NCBI RefSeq assembly: GCF_001659605.2
Contig: NC_035161.2
Coordinates: 27,513,691 to 27,577,690, forward strand
DNA from: Manihot esculenta
Lineage: Eukaryota; Streptophyta; Magnoliopsida; Malpighiales; Euphorbiaceae
Direction of reading: 5' to 3'
Length of the DNA stretch: 64,000 nucleotides
The first letter of the stretch is position 1, and each line of letters starts with the position of its first letter. Shown one piece after another: positions 1 through 23,630 of the stretch. Made by a program: the position numbers and the translations under genes. The notes under the pieces are model-generated. The model saw only the letters and a program-made list of their open reading frames with translations. It was not told where the DNA came from and made no database searches.

Positions 1-45
1 ATCAGATGGAGTATCCATTTCTTCCTCCTGGTTGGAAAGATAATT
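1..45 (+). CDS. possible 3' end of a gene entering from the left
   Basis: Frame 3 reads an open stretch ending in PPGWKDN and a TAA at 43-45. The following 300 bases are less AT-rich than the DNA beyond about 420 and contain AATAAT/AATAAA-like signals near 347-370, which would fit a 3' UTR. Other frames are also open here for a few codons, so this is a weak call, and no family can be named from 14 residues. Confidence 0.2.
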
Positions 46-419
46 AATCTCTGTATTTCTCAAGGTCGTCTCAAGCCTAAGTAAAGATTAATTCTTGAAA
101 CTTGAAGACTAACAGAGTTGTCCGAGGATCTGAAAGTTCCAACTAGTGTGGTATGTGTTTGTACAAGACTGCATTTTGTACTTGGTTTTTCACTGCAGTT
201 AGGGTTAAGTTTTTAAATATTGTGTGGATGTTGTCTGTTTAATTTAGGTAATGGGTTGTATTTGAACTGGACCTTATTGAATTTGTGACCCTTTGCCTAG
301 TGATTTTGCCTGCAAAGACTTTCATAGTATGCAATGTTAGTGTTCAAATAATAATAATAAAAATAATAAACATTGTACATGGTCGTTGCTATTGGTGGTA
401 CATCTGTTAGTAAGAAAAA

Positions 420-3400
420 CTTAGCTACTTAATTTACGTGGTGATTAAGAAAATAATTAGATCTCTCAAACGTAGTATTCAAATCGAGATTGAATTTTAA
501 GTTTTGCTAAAAATTTTAAAAAATAATTAAAAAATAATATATATTTTAAAATAATTAAAAATATATTGTAATGATATATTTTGATAAATATAAAATTATC
601 ATTTATTTAAATAGAAATATTCTTCAACCGAAAATAATATGTATATATATTATATTATATAGTTTTATATTATAGATTATGAATTTTGAAATCATTATAA
701 CTTAATTATTTAAGTAAATTAATTAAAAAAAAAAGATAGAAAGAATGGTTAGTGGAAGAAACCAGAAAAAAAAGAGAAAGAATAGTTAGTGGAAGAAAAA
801 CAGTTATGATAAATTACTTTATCAAAAGTAGCTGATAAGGAAGAGAGTGTAAAAATTAATTATAAATAAATTTAATATATTTTATTTATTAAAATATTAA
901 AGCAGATTTTTTTAATTGCTTTTTTAATAACATTTAAATGATATTTTAACATTAAATACTCTTGGGGATGTTGCTTGAAAGGAAAGAGAGCGACGGAGAA
1001 GAGAGTTGTGTATCGAATTCTTTCGCCTTTCGGTGAGGGGTGTCCGCTGCTGGTTTTGTGTTAATAATTTCCGTTTTTCTTTGTTTAAATTATGATTTCG
1101 ATTGTGGGTGACTGCTCTTGGGGATGTTTTGTTGATGTGTTCGTGTTTTTGATCTTTGCTGTCTTGAGCTATTAGAGGTTGGAGTATTAAGTTTGCTAAA
1201 AAAAGTGGCTCTATGACTAATAGACCATTAACCAATTTCTTTTATAGTGGTGGCTGGTATTGGTTCTGTGGGAGCCTCTAGTTAATGTTTTGGAGTTGGG
1301 TGGTTATGGCTCGATGAGGATGATTGCTGGTTTGCGTGTCTTCTTGAAATGTTTGATGGCAATTCGGGTTGGTGGATCATATTTGTATTGATTGAAATTT
1401 AATTATTGACCGATATAAATACAACACGATTAATAAATTATTTAAAAAATTAAAATATTAACATAATTCTTTTATTATATAAATCACATGATATAATACG
1501 ATAATTTAATCATATTCAATTAAAATCACATGATTTAGTTCATTTATCACATTTGATACCATAAACCTATTAATATGAATTTTAATGCGATTTAATATTA
1601 ATTTTTTAAATATATTTTAATAAAAATTTAATATTTTTAATATTTATAAAATAATATATTATATGAAAGTTATATAATTATTTTAACATTCATAATTTAA
1701 TACTATATTAAAATATAAAATCTAATTATTTAACATCAAATAAAGTTACATTTCATATTTAACAAATTAATATTTTAACAAAAAAGGATAATACAATATT
1801 TAATTATTATATAAATACATAAAATAAAATAGAAATTAACTAAAAAAATAAATATTTATATTAAATAATATATATATATATATATTTAATAAAATAATTA
1901 TAGATTGACATGTGACATGAATAATAAATTAGATTATAAATATATTAAATTAAATTAACGGATCAATATGTGACTACATGATTATTAATATATTATTATA
2001 AACAGATTAATACGATTTTAATATAAATACAAATAAACTTTAATTCTGACTCTTTATTTTTGGGTTTTATGCTGTGTTTATAAGTTGCATCAATTATTGC
2101 GACCCTTACATGTAGGCCTCCCACGTTGTTGGTCTTCTTCTGACTTGATTTAGGTAAGTGGCCTGCGATTGTGTGACTTCTCGTACTCCTCACTACTGGG
2201 ATATAAATGATGTGATCAGAGTATGAATCGAGGGGGTAGTTTGTCGGTTAGTCGGTACAGTCATGCTGTCGAGTGGTCCATCAATTTTTTGGGTTCTTAA
2301 AAATTTTGGGCTTGGTCAACCTTGCATGATAAAAAATTTTTTTAAAAAATTCAAATTTCAATGTGAATTGCCAAACAACTTTCTGTTTGACATGATTTTA
2401 TAAAAACAAAAAAAATTAAAATTTTAAATAAATTTTTATAAAATTATACATGATTTTATTTAATTTATAAAATTAAGATTTTATAAATTAAAAAAAATAA
2501 ATTCTTTGAATGTAAATAAAAATTAATAGAAAAAATTGAATTACATTGAAATTTTATAAAATCTTTAAGTTCAAATAAATGGTTAAAGTTTTAACTTTTA
2601 ATGGAGTGATAATATCCATAAAAATTTTAAATTTATATTTTTTTATAATTATACTCTTAATTTTTTTATTAATAATATTTATATAATTATATTCTTAAAA
2701 AAATTTATAAACCCTAGACTAAAAAAAAATAATTAGGGTAATATTTAAATTTAAAAATAATTTTTTTTCGTGATTAAACCTCGAAACGCTTAATTCAAAA
2801 CAAATATCATAAACATAAATGAATGAGACAACTCTATTTAGCATTCTTATTTGTTAATATAGAGGTTTCTTACAATAAACTAATATTCTGTATTAATTTT
2901 TAAGAGTAATGGGTATAATTGTAAAAATTAGGAGTGTGTGATTCTAATTTCAAAATGATTTCTTGTAGGAGCTGGAACTGAAAGTTGATTCTTTGAATTT
3001 TTTAAAACTAGAACGAAAATCAGATTTCAATCTAGTTTTATAGGTTTTCAGTTTCAATTCAATTCTATTTCAATTGCAATTTTTATATAGTTATCAATTT
3101 TTATAATAAAATTTAAATTTAAATAAAATAATTAAATACTTTTAATATAATATTAAAATTATTTATATAAATTAATAAATTTCACATTTAAACTTTAAAA
3201 TGATAACAAACATTCATAATATCATATAATATTTTCATTTAAAATATATCAAGATACTAAATAATCAAACCTAATATAGTCTTCTTATTATAATTTTTAA
3301 ATTCTTAACTATAAAATAAGAATTTTACAAAAAAAGAATTCAATAATCAAACCTAATATAGTCTTCCCGTTATAATTTTCAAACTCTTAACTATGAATTA

Positions 3401-5650
3401 AGAATTTTAAATTTTATAAGAATTCAATAATTGAATTCTGTTTTTGAAAATTCTTATTTAAAATTACAAAGTTCAAAATTTATTAACTTAAAAAATTTAC
3501 ATTATCATATACAGAAATGATATCATATAAATGAGTTTACAAGAATTCATTGAAGATGAAATCATGAATGATTCTGTAAGAATTCATTAAAAATTTTTTT
3601 TTATAAAATCATTCAGGTCAATTGTGGGGTAAAAGAAAAAGTAAAAATAAAAATAAAACTCACAAACTTCTAAAAATTTTATTGCAATATTTTAAAAAAA
3701 TAAATTTCAACTAAACAAACTTTCATTAATCTTTTGATATGTTAAATTTGTTTAGCTTCCTTCGCTTTTTATAATTCCTTCGCTTTTTATAATAAAACTA
3801 TGTAAACTACGTAATATCTAAAATTATATAATTTAATTGAATAGTATTTTTTTAAATAGTCATAATTATTTTAATTTAATTTATTTTTTATTAATATATA
3901 TAATCTAATTAACAATTATATAGAAGTAATACTAGCAATTACAAGTGTATATATATATATATATATAATTAATTTTAATAATTTATATTCTATTAGTATT
4001 AACTCTATTAGTATGGAGATAATATATAATATATTTAAATAGAATAAAGTATAATTAATTAATTAAATTATACCTTTATAAATCTTTAATAATTAACTAA
4101 TAACTAAAATATATAATAATTATATATATACATATAATTACTAATAATAATTATAAGTATATATATATATATAGATTTATATATAATTATTTTAATAATT
4201 TATATTTTGAAGTAGTTCATATACATAATTTATTTAGATAGATTAATTAATTAATGAAATTAGTTAAATTATATCATTATAAATATTTAATAAATTAATT
4301 AGTGATTAAAAGATATAATAATTTTATATTATTATTATTATCAGTTCTTCAATATATATATATATATATAATAACAATTATATATATATAATTATTTTAT
4401 TTATATTCTAATACTATAATTCTATTAGTATATTATATATATAGAATAAATTATAATCAAATTGATTAAATAAAATGGTAAAAAAATATTTAATAATTAA
4501 ATAATATTATAATTATATGTGTATAATTTTATTAAAATTATATGATATATAAAAACTATATATTATAATGATAGTATTATTATAAATTATTTAAAAATAT
4601 ATATATATAAATTTATTTTTTGATATGGTTATCATTCCGATACAATTTTGGTTTAGTCTGAATTTAATATGATTTCAGTTCGATTCCAATATGATTTTAG
4701 ACAAAAAACTACAATCAGAACTAAATATTGTAATAAATTCGAATCAATTTCTACACCTGATTTTCAATTTCGATTTAGTTTGATCCAGTTTTTTGGTTTG
4801 ATTCAAAACCTCCAAAAACTGATTAAAATATAGTTAATAAGATATTTTTATATTAAAAGAAAATAATGATACAATTATAAAAAAAAAAAAAAATGCAAAG
4901 TACATTTCCCCTTCAGTCAACCACATTAAAGAACCAAAACAAAGAAACACTGATCTACATGTACACGGTAAAAAATGTGAACTAAGGATTAAAGAAAATT
5001 AATTAGTGGGTGACTAAGAATATTATGTAATTTAATTTATGGCTTTTTTGAATTTAACCTTTCCTCCCATCCTTAAACTTATGGTAAGTTGTGACTGGAG
5101 ATAGTGGATGAGTTGAATGAGCTAATGAACTGAGCTGATATCAAATTTGACAAGATGTTAAGTTAGGAGATTAGTTGCAATTGAAAGAATAAGACAGAAA
5201 TTTTAGAAATGCTGCATACGTGTAAAATTGAAGAATGGTTGATGTTGAATGAAACAAAAGAATCTTCTTCCTACCTGCTAGTATTTTCTCTCACCACTAC
5301 TGTTTCTCTTCCGCTTCTGCTCTTTAGTTTCTTCTTCCTCTTCTGCTTTTTCGTGCTAGGTTACGGCTCTGCCACAACAGGATCTTGAGCCCTGGCGCTA
5401 AACTTACCATTTGCTGGCCAATTTTAAGCTCCAAAAGAAAATAAAGATCGTTCACCAAATCTGGATCATTCAATCTAAGGCGTAGAAGTAAAGAGTAATT
5501 GATATTCCTACTAATTTTTATCCAACAGCAGATGGTAAGATGACCATAGCCCAAAATTGCTTTTAAGGCGTAGATGTAATAGTAGTCGTAGTAGTGAGCA
5601 GTGACGATGATGACAGTGACCATGATGATAATAATAATAATAACTTAAAA
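420..5650. other. AT-rich intergenic DNA, no gene recognised
   Basis: Long runs of A/T with scattered stops in all frames. A less AT-rich island at about 960-1260 has no convincing coding frame. 3800-4620 is almost pure A/T with several TA runs (for example 3946-3966 and 4354-4370). The part nearest 5650 probably includes the 3' UTR of the minus-strand cullin gene, but no poly(A) site could be fixed. Confidence 0.6.
3259..3424. repeat. imperfect tandem duplication, unit about 82 bp
   Basis: The phrase AATAATCAAACCTAATATAG begins near 3260 and again near 3342, and the sequence after each copy stays similar for about 80 bases with several substitutions. This is a simple local duplication in AT-rich DNA. 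Confidence 0.6.
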
Positions 5651-5829
5651 AAAAATTCTTTGATATTGCTAACTTGTAATATCAGAAAACAAGGTACTGC
5701 AACTACATCATGTACAGTAATTTAATTGTTAAGTCACTGTCAACTGTACATCCTCTTTCTGAAATTGATCCTTCTCAGCAAAAACATGACAAGTTCAATC
5801 AAAGGCGCACACCTGCTTTGTTTGTTGAA

Positions 5830-16996
<11,167 letters not shown>

Positions 16997-17608
16997 GTTG
17001 TCGAGGAATAATTCCTGCCAAATTGAAAAGCAAACTACTAAAACATGGCTGGTGATTAATGAGATCAGGAAAGAGATCACAAATGCATAACCCTACACAA
17101 ACCTCTGAACTACATGAGAAAAAACAGCAGAATTTTATTGTACCAAACAACAGTATTAATTCAGGTTTTGCCTTTTTAACATTCATACTGATCTTCATTA
17201 CAGGAGACACCACCACTATTACTAAAAGAAATAAACATTATAAGCAATGTGGACACATGAACAAACAGAACTCTACATAACAAGAAGCCAAATGATGAAG
17301 AAATCACAAAAATCTAAACTGAAGTATTCACTTTAATTAGAAAAAATAAAATAAAATCACCCAGAAAATAAAAGAAGCTAATCGATAAACAAATATAAGC
17401 TGAAATTAATCAAAATGCAATAAAAATTCATTGAAAGCACGAGACAAACACCGCCCAAAACGCAGAAAGTCAACATAAACTATTGAATGCTCCTAAAGCA
17501 AACCACAATCATCCAGTCCTACAAGGCTAAAACTAAATCATGATAAGAAATAAACCAAAAAAAAAAAATCAAATATCAAATTAAAACAAATAATCGAGCA
17601 ATACATAC

Positions 17609-17790
17609 CGAATGAAAATCGAAAACAATGAGAATGAGAATCGAGGACAATGAAAACGGGAGTTGATGCCCTTTAATAGAGCGAAAAGTTGAAGAGAAAC
17701 CCTAACCCTATGGATTAAGAAATCGAGATAGAGAGATGGAAATGCCTCTTAGTCGCTCTAAAGAAACAGCGAAAACTGCAAACCGGTAAA
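17609..17790 (-). other. CUL1: CUL1 5' UTR exon, followed by a UTR intron
   Basis: A GTATGT donor lies at 17608-17603, and the matching acceptor (CTGCCA on the plus strand, just right of 17014) precedes the start codon by 18 nt. This implies a 594-bp intron (17015-17608) in the 5' UTR. The upstream end of the exon near 17790 is a guess from composition; the transcription start was not identified. Confidence 0.55.
17697..17710. promoter_or_regulatory. telo-box in the CUL1 leader
   Basis: AAACCCTAACCCTA is two tandem telomere-type units inside the leader of CUL1. Such telo-boxes are known in 5' regions of plant genes for translation and cell proliferation. That it regulates this gene is inferred from position only. 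Confidence 0.45.
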
Positions 17791-17799
17791 GGGTTGGGT

Positions 17800-20084
17800 T
17801 TGTTGGTGAAAATCATGCATAGGGGTTTATAGCTGATTAATAACTGGTATTTTAGCAAAATATATGCGTATGGCAAATCTTATCTGGACCAGTCAACTCA
17901 TGACACTAATATATGATTTTTTTAAATATATATATATGGGATTCTTCGTATAAAAATTAAATAATATTTGCATATTTTTTTGTTGGGTTACTATGGGTTA
18001 GATCTAGATAAATTTACCTTGATGCTTTTTACCATAAATTTATGTTTTTGGTGTTTAAAAAAAATTATTTAATTTTTTAGAATTTAAAATAAAATATTTA
18101 TAAAATAGAGATTTGATAGGCTACGTGATCATTAAGTCTCTTATGTGGCTCCTATTTGACATAAAAAAGGAAAAATTTTGTCATTTTGTTTTCAATTGTG
18201 TATGCTTTGTTTGCTTTTTTGGTTTTTGAATGGTAATTGTTCCTTTTTGGTAAGGAAAACGTTGACGAAGGAACTCGTTTTTCAGGGATTTGACTCTAAT
18301 TTTTAGTGGGGAGAATTACTGTATGTATGATGTCGTAACTTTGAACTGTATGTCTATGGTTATGATTTTGGTTAGCTTTTTAATTAGACTCTACAATATC
18401 TCTTTTCTTAGTTTTACTTTTGTCGATGGACAACACTCATCAATATCATGTTCTTCTGTATTTTTGTATTTTAATTTTTTATTTTTATATTTTAATTATT
18501 ATTTTTAGGTGTCCTTTATTTCGATTATTATTGCGAGTATTCGATTGTTAAACTTATTTATATTTACTGCTAATTTGATTATTAAATTTAATAGGTGTCC
18601 TTTATTTCGATTACTATTGCGACTATTCGATTGTTAAACTTATTTGTATCTACTGCTAATTTGATTATTAAATTTAATAGAAATATCACGTTATCATTTT
18701 ACTTAATATTTTAAATTAATATTTTAATTTAAATAATAAAAATATTTTAAATTTTATTAATTTTAACAATTATTATTCTAAATATTTTTTCTTAACAATT
18801 GTAATCTAAAGTTAATTTTTATATTTGGATTGATTTATCAATTCAATTCCATTTATTTATAATTTAGAATGGTACATTTCTAATACTTTTTACATTATTA
18901 TATATTATAAGTATTATGATGAAATTATCTATAAGAAATTAAAAATTACTATTCTCTTTATTTAAAAAAATAATTATATTTATTATATTCTTTAAAATAT
19001 TTAAGTTTAATTAAACAAAAGCTAAATTAAGACGAAACAGATATATTAAGTATATCATTTTTTAAATAAAAATAATTATAATTATTGATTTTCTAGAAAT
19101 AATGTTATTATAATATTAAATAAAATATTAAAAAATAAGTTATCAATTTAGAAATATATTGTCTAAAATTATAAATAAATTGAATTGAATTAAAAAATAA
19201 AACAAATCCACAAATTGATTTTAGGATATATTCATTAAGAAAAAAAAATTAAAATATAATTATTGAAAATTGATAAAGTTTAGAATTTTTCATAAATTTT
19301 CCTTTTGAGTTATTTTAAAATATTAATTTAAAGTGCTGATTGATGATTAAGTGTCATTTTCATTAGATATAACCATTCAAATTAATAATTAGGTATAAAT
19401 AAATTTAGATCACTAATATATGATCTATTAGTTAAAATTTTTAATTTGAATTAAATCTCTTAAAACATGAAATCTCTGTGGTTTCTTGCCATTACCCTAA
19501 TACCAATATTCATAAGTGAAAATTAAATATATTATTGTAATTTTGATAATTCAGTAAATTTAAAATTTACGAAAAGATCCATTTATATTTTTTGAATTTT
19601 TTTTTACTGAAATTTAGAAAAGTCTCGTCTTTTTTTATACAAATGCTAATTTTATTGTATTTATGATGGCATAGTGGACTATAAAAGAGTACTAAAATGC
19701 AAAAGACAAAAATCAAGAAAAATAAATCATATTAGAATTCAGAAAATTAGACCAAAATCAAATTAAATCAAACTCAACTCAATCCAATCCAAAAGACATA
19801 ACCACTAAAAATATTGACCGGCAACTGCACTGACTTCACCAAAAATACAACCACAGAACAGCGATGGCACCGACTGATCCCATCACAGGTGAGCAATATG
19901 GAACTGAGTACAAAAACAAACAAGCTCAGACTCACCACCAAAAAGGAACCAAATCGCCGCTATAGCACCAAAAGCTGAAGGAAGCACAATCAAAACCGAT
20001 GATAATTGAGCCAATGCAAGGACAAAACACACCAACAAAAACAAATATACACCAATAAAAACAAACATGCAAACAAAAAAAACT
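17800..20084. other. AT-rich intergenic DNA upstream of CUL1
   Basis: Contains the presumed CUL1 promoter at its left edge and otherwise AT-rich sequence with stops in all frames. The short open frame at 18290-18508 has no recognisable domain. 19650-20084 is more A/C-rich and may be an old repeat, but I recognised no domain there. Confidence 0.5.
18508..18679. repeat. 86-bp tandem duplication, two copies
   Basis: Copy one is 18508-18593 and copy two 18594-18679. Both start GGTGTCCTTTATTTCGATTA and differ at only a few bases, so the duplication is fairly recent. Confidence 0.85.
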
Positions 20085-20197
20085 AACAGATAAAAGGCTC
20101 TTGGCACAACAATGCGAGAACAACTCTTATTAAACTGATAGGAAAGTGACGCGATAAAGCTTAGCCCATCAACAACATAGAGAGCGAAGACTATCAG
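20085..20197. repeat. left part of a host tandem duplication split by LTR elements
   Basis: The sequence from AACAGATAAAAGGCTCTTGG to GAAGACTATCAG reappears at 31492-31604. The remainder of this first copy (starting ACGTAGTACTGCAATCC) is at 31457-31491, on the far side of the 11.25-kb transposon nest. The unoccupied site was thus a roughly 148-bp tandem duplication, and the LTR insertion came later. Confidence 0.8.
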
Positions 20198-21539
20198 TGT
20201 AACGATCCGAAAATCGAACCGCTACCAACGCTAAGATCCAAATCGACTTAAGGTCGCCGAGACCCGTAGCAAGCCTACTATACATCCTGTACACCTGATA
20301 AAATTCCATACATGATCACACATTTCCATAAAAACTTAAACTTTTCATCTACCAAACTTGACCTGTGCATGCACCATAATTGTAAACATAAAACCCTTTA
20401 CTGGAGCCCTCATCAAATGCTCCAGTTGGGTCAACATTACATACATCAAGCTTGTTCCATACATCTTATCATTAAAACATTTCATAAAGATCATGTACCA
20501 AAGGGATTAACCATAGACATTAGGGCCAAGCACAATACTAATCCTCATTATATTACATTACTTTACATTACATTACATGTCCACTAAAACTCTATTACAT
20601 GACATAACCATTACCCTTGCTGACTTCCTGCTATCTCTGTCCCTGCAAACCTGGGGGTTAGGGGAAAGGGGTGAGCTACTAAAGCCCAGTGAGCAGAACA
20701 GTAAAAACAGTTTATAACATATACTTTCATGGAATGCATCACAACACAAACAATTCACATCACGGATGGACTTGTCACCAGTAACCCTCTACATAACCAT
20801 TGCCCGGCCTACAACGGAGCTCCTCAGGACTTTTGCTTAACATAACATAACATGTCCAACTGTGTCAGGGGCGTAGTGCAGGCCACACGTGGTCTTCTCT
20901 TACATATTACCTATCATATCATATCGTGTCCAACTGTGCCAGGGGCGTAGTGCAGGCCACACCTGGTCTTCTCTTACATATTACCAGGGGCGTAGTTCAG
21001 GCCACACCTGGTCTTTCCATCTCATATCATAGCATATCATATCGAAGGCTAATGGATCATCCAATATCCATCCACATCAACATCATATTATGCAATGCGT
21101 CATATTCGTGAATTCTAATGCAACACAACCTATTACATATATGGCATTCATGATGCATGAACATGCTTAAAAGTTTAATTGCTTTGAAATAAAAAGAGTT
21201 GTGTTCTACTCACCTCTGGCTGATACTCAACTGACTCTGGAGCAGCTAACTCACTACTGATCACCTCGGTTCCTCAGGTCCGATCCTACACAGGTGGACT
21301 CAAATGAGGGACCAAACATACTCTAACATGACTCTAAACATCTCTCCAAAAAACCCCCCCTAAAACACCATAAACATGCATGGAAAAACAGGCAAAGGAA
21401 GGCTGGGCACGGGACTTTCGGCGGCAGGTTCGGCGGCCGAAAGTCCCTACAGAGCCGAAAGTCAGGCACTTTCGGGGGCAGGATTCGGTGGCCGAAAGAC
21501 CTTCCAGAGCCGAAAGTCACAACCTTCAGGGGCAGGTTC
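20198..21539 (-). mobile_element. Tekay-like LTR, 3' half as transcribed (U5 side)
   Basis: Starts TGTAACGATCCGAAAATCG and shares layout with the other LTRs here: the TTAGGGGAAAGGGGTGAGCT box near 20655, a variable tandem array (20854-21017), the GATCACCTCGGTTCCTCAGG block near 21258, and GC-rich palindromes TTCGGCGGCCGAA-like at 21418-21520. It stops abruptly where a plus-oriented LTR begins at 21540. Confidence 0.75.
20854..21017. repeat. tandem array in the LTR, three partial copies
   Basis: CAGGGGCGTAGTGCAGGCCA occurs near 20866, 20939 and 20984 (the last with one change), each followed by CACCTGGTCTTC or a close variant and spaced unequally by CATATCATATC filler. The same unit family occurs at about 40492-40640. 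Confidence 0.85.
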
Positions 21540-23630
21540 TGTAATACCCGGCTAGACCTCGGCACCAGAATTCCTACCTTCCGGCGGAATCTCCGTTGGA
21601 ATCCGGAATTTCTCGGATGTCGGAGCCTTCTAGAAGGGTAAAATAAAGGTTTTTTAAAATGTTTTTACATGTTTTATGGTTTTAATAAAGAAAGAAATTG
21701 AGTTTTGAAAGAAAAAGAGCTTGGAGGCAAACCCAGGTTAGGCCGCCGAACATGGGGCGGATGCGGAGGCACTTTTGGCCCCCGAAAGTGGTCTGACCAG
21801 CCACCTATAAAGGGCCCCCTGTCCGAAAATGGGCGAGTTTTCTCTCTCCATTTCCGGGCAAGGTGAGTCTCCGCCACCCCTTGTTGATCTTGTGCTTTTC
21901 CTTTAAGTCTCCCACGATTTTTATGAGATTTCACCTTTGTTTTAAAGTTTTTGAGCTAAAGATTAAGGTTTTGAAGCTTGGAGACCCCGAAACTCGTTTC
22001 TCCACATCTCCAAGTTTGGGATCACATCTCCTCTTGATCTTCAAGAGGTAAGTGTAGATCCTTCTCTTCTTTCATGTTTTAAGTAAGTTTTAAAAAGGGG
22101 TTAAGGGTTTTGATGCATGCTTTAGAGTAGATGTAAATGTTAGGGTTTATGTTAGTTTTATGCTCAAATGTACGCTATGTTGATGTTTATTAGGGTTTAG
22201 GCTAGTTTTATGCCCCTATATGCTTGAAAATATATTTATGCATGCTTTTGGGTGTGTTGGTGTGAGTTGAGAGGTTTTGGGGTGGCTGGATGTGCTTGTG
22301 AGGCTTGGGTTCTGCCCTTTGGAAGAGCCCAGGTTCGGCCGCCGAAGCCAGTTTTCGGCCGCCAAACCTGCTTGGAGGCAGCTTTAGGCCGCCTAAACTC
22401 GCCCCCAAAAGTTTGGACTTTCGGCTCTGGAGGGGAGTTTCGGCCGCCGAACCTGCCCCCAAAAGTGCCTAAGTTTCGGCTCTGGAAGGACTTTCGGCCG
22501 CAGAACCCTGCCCCCGAAAGTGCATGACTTTCGGCTCTGGAGGGACCTTCGGCCGCCGAACCTGCCGCTGAAAGTCCCCTGTCCAGCCTTCCTTTGCCTG
22601 TTTTGCATGCATATTTTATGATGTTTTAAGGGGTTTTTGGGGAGATGTTTAGAGTTATGCTAGAGTATGTTTGGTCCCTCATTTGAGTCCACCTGTGTAG
22701 GATCGGACCTGAGGAACCGAGGTGATCAGCAGTGAGATAGCTGCTTCAGAGATTAGTTCAGAGTCAGCCAGAGGTGAATAGAACTAACTTAATCCTTTAT
22801 TTCAAGAAAGCAAATGTTTTAAGCATGTTCATGCATCATGATACATAATAGGTTGTTGGCATTAGAATTCACGAATATGACGCATTGCATTATTCATTGT
22901 GGGTGTGGATGGACAACAGGACGACCCATTAGCCCTCTAGATTTTATGCTATGAAACAGAAGTCCTGAGGAGCCCCATCGAGGGCCGGGCACAGAGCTTA
23001 TGTATGTAACAGAAGTCCTGAGGAGCCCCATCGAGGGCCGGGCACAGAGCTTATGTATGTAACAGAAGTCCTGAGGAGCTCCACCGAGGGCCGGGCACAG
23101 AGTAGAGGGATTTTTGGGTCAGTCCATCCGTGATGTGAATTATTTGTGCTGTGACGCATTCATGAGAGCATATGTTTTTATAGTTCTGCTCACTGGGCTT
23201 TTGTAGCTCACCCCTCTCCCCTAACCCCCAAGTTTGCAGGAGCACAGGTAGTTATGGGAAAGTCAGCAGGTTTATGATATAGTCTATGTATTAGAGTTGT
23301 AGTGGACATGTAATGTAATGAAATGTAATGTATTGTAATGTAAAGAAATATATGGAGGATTAGTATTGTGCTTGGCCCTAATGTATAGAAATCCCTTTTT
23401 TTTGTATATGATCTATATGAAATGTTTTAATGATAAGAAATGTTGAACCAAATTTGATGTATATTACGTTGACCCACTAGAGTATTTGATGAGGGCTCTA
23501 GTATGGGGTTTTATGCTTACAGTATGGTAAATGCACAGTTCAAGTTTGGTATATGTGAAAGTTTAAAGTTTTTTATGAAAGTGTATGATCATATATGGGA
23601 TTTATCAGGTATGACATGATATATAGTAGG
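21540..23630 (+). mobile_element. Tekay-like LTR, plus orientation, 3' end lost
   Basis: Begins TGTAATACCCGGCTAGACC. A TATAAA box lies at 21806-21811, just after GC-rich palindromes at 21741-21790, with more palindromes at 22335-22570 and a 53-bp tandem array at 22955-23103. It is interrupted at 23630 by the element 23631-30663. Its continuation (GTAGGCTTAC, 30664-30673) ends early against TGTAACAGCCCGGACG, so roughly the last 80 bp of the LTR are gone. Confidence 0.75.
22955..23103. repeat. 53-bp tandem array in the LTR, nearly three copies
   Basis: Units start AACAGAAGTCCTGAGGAGCC at 22955, 23008 and 23061; the third differs slightly (GAGCTCCACC) and ends after GGGCACAGAG. Confidence 0.92.
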
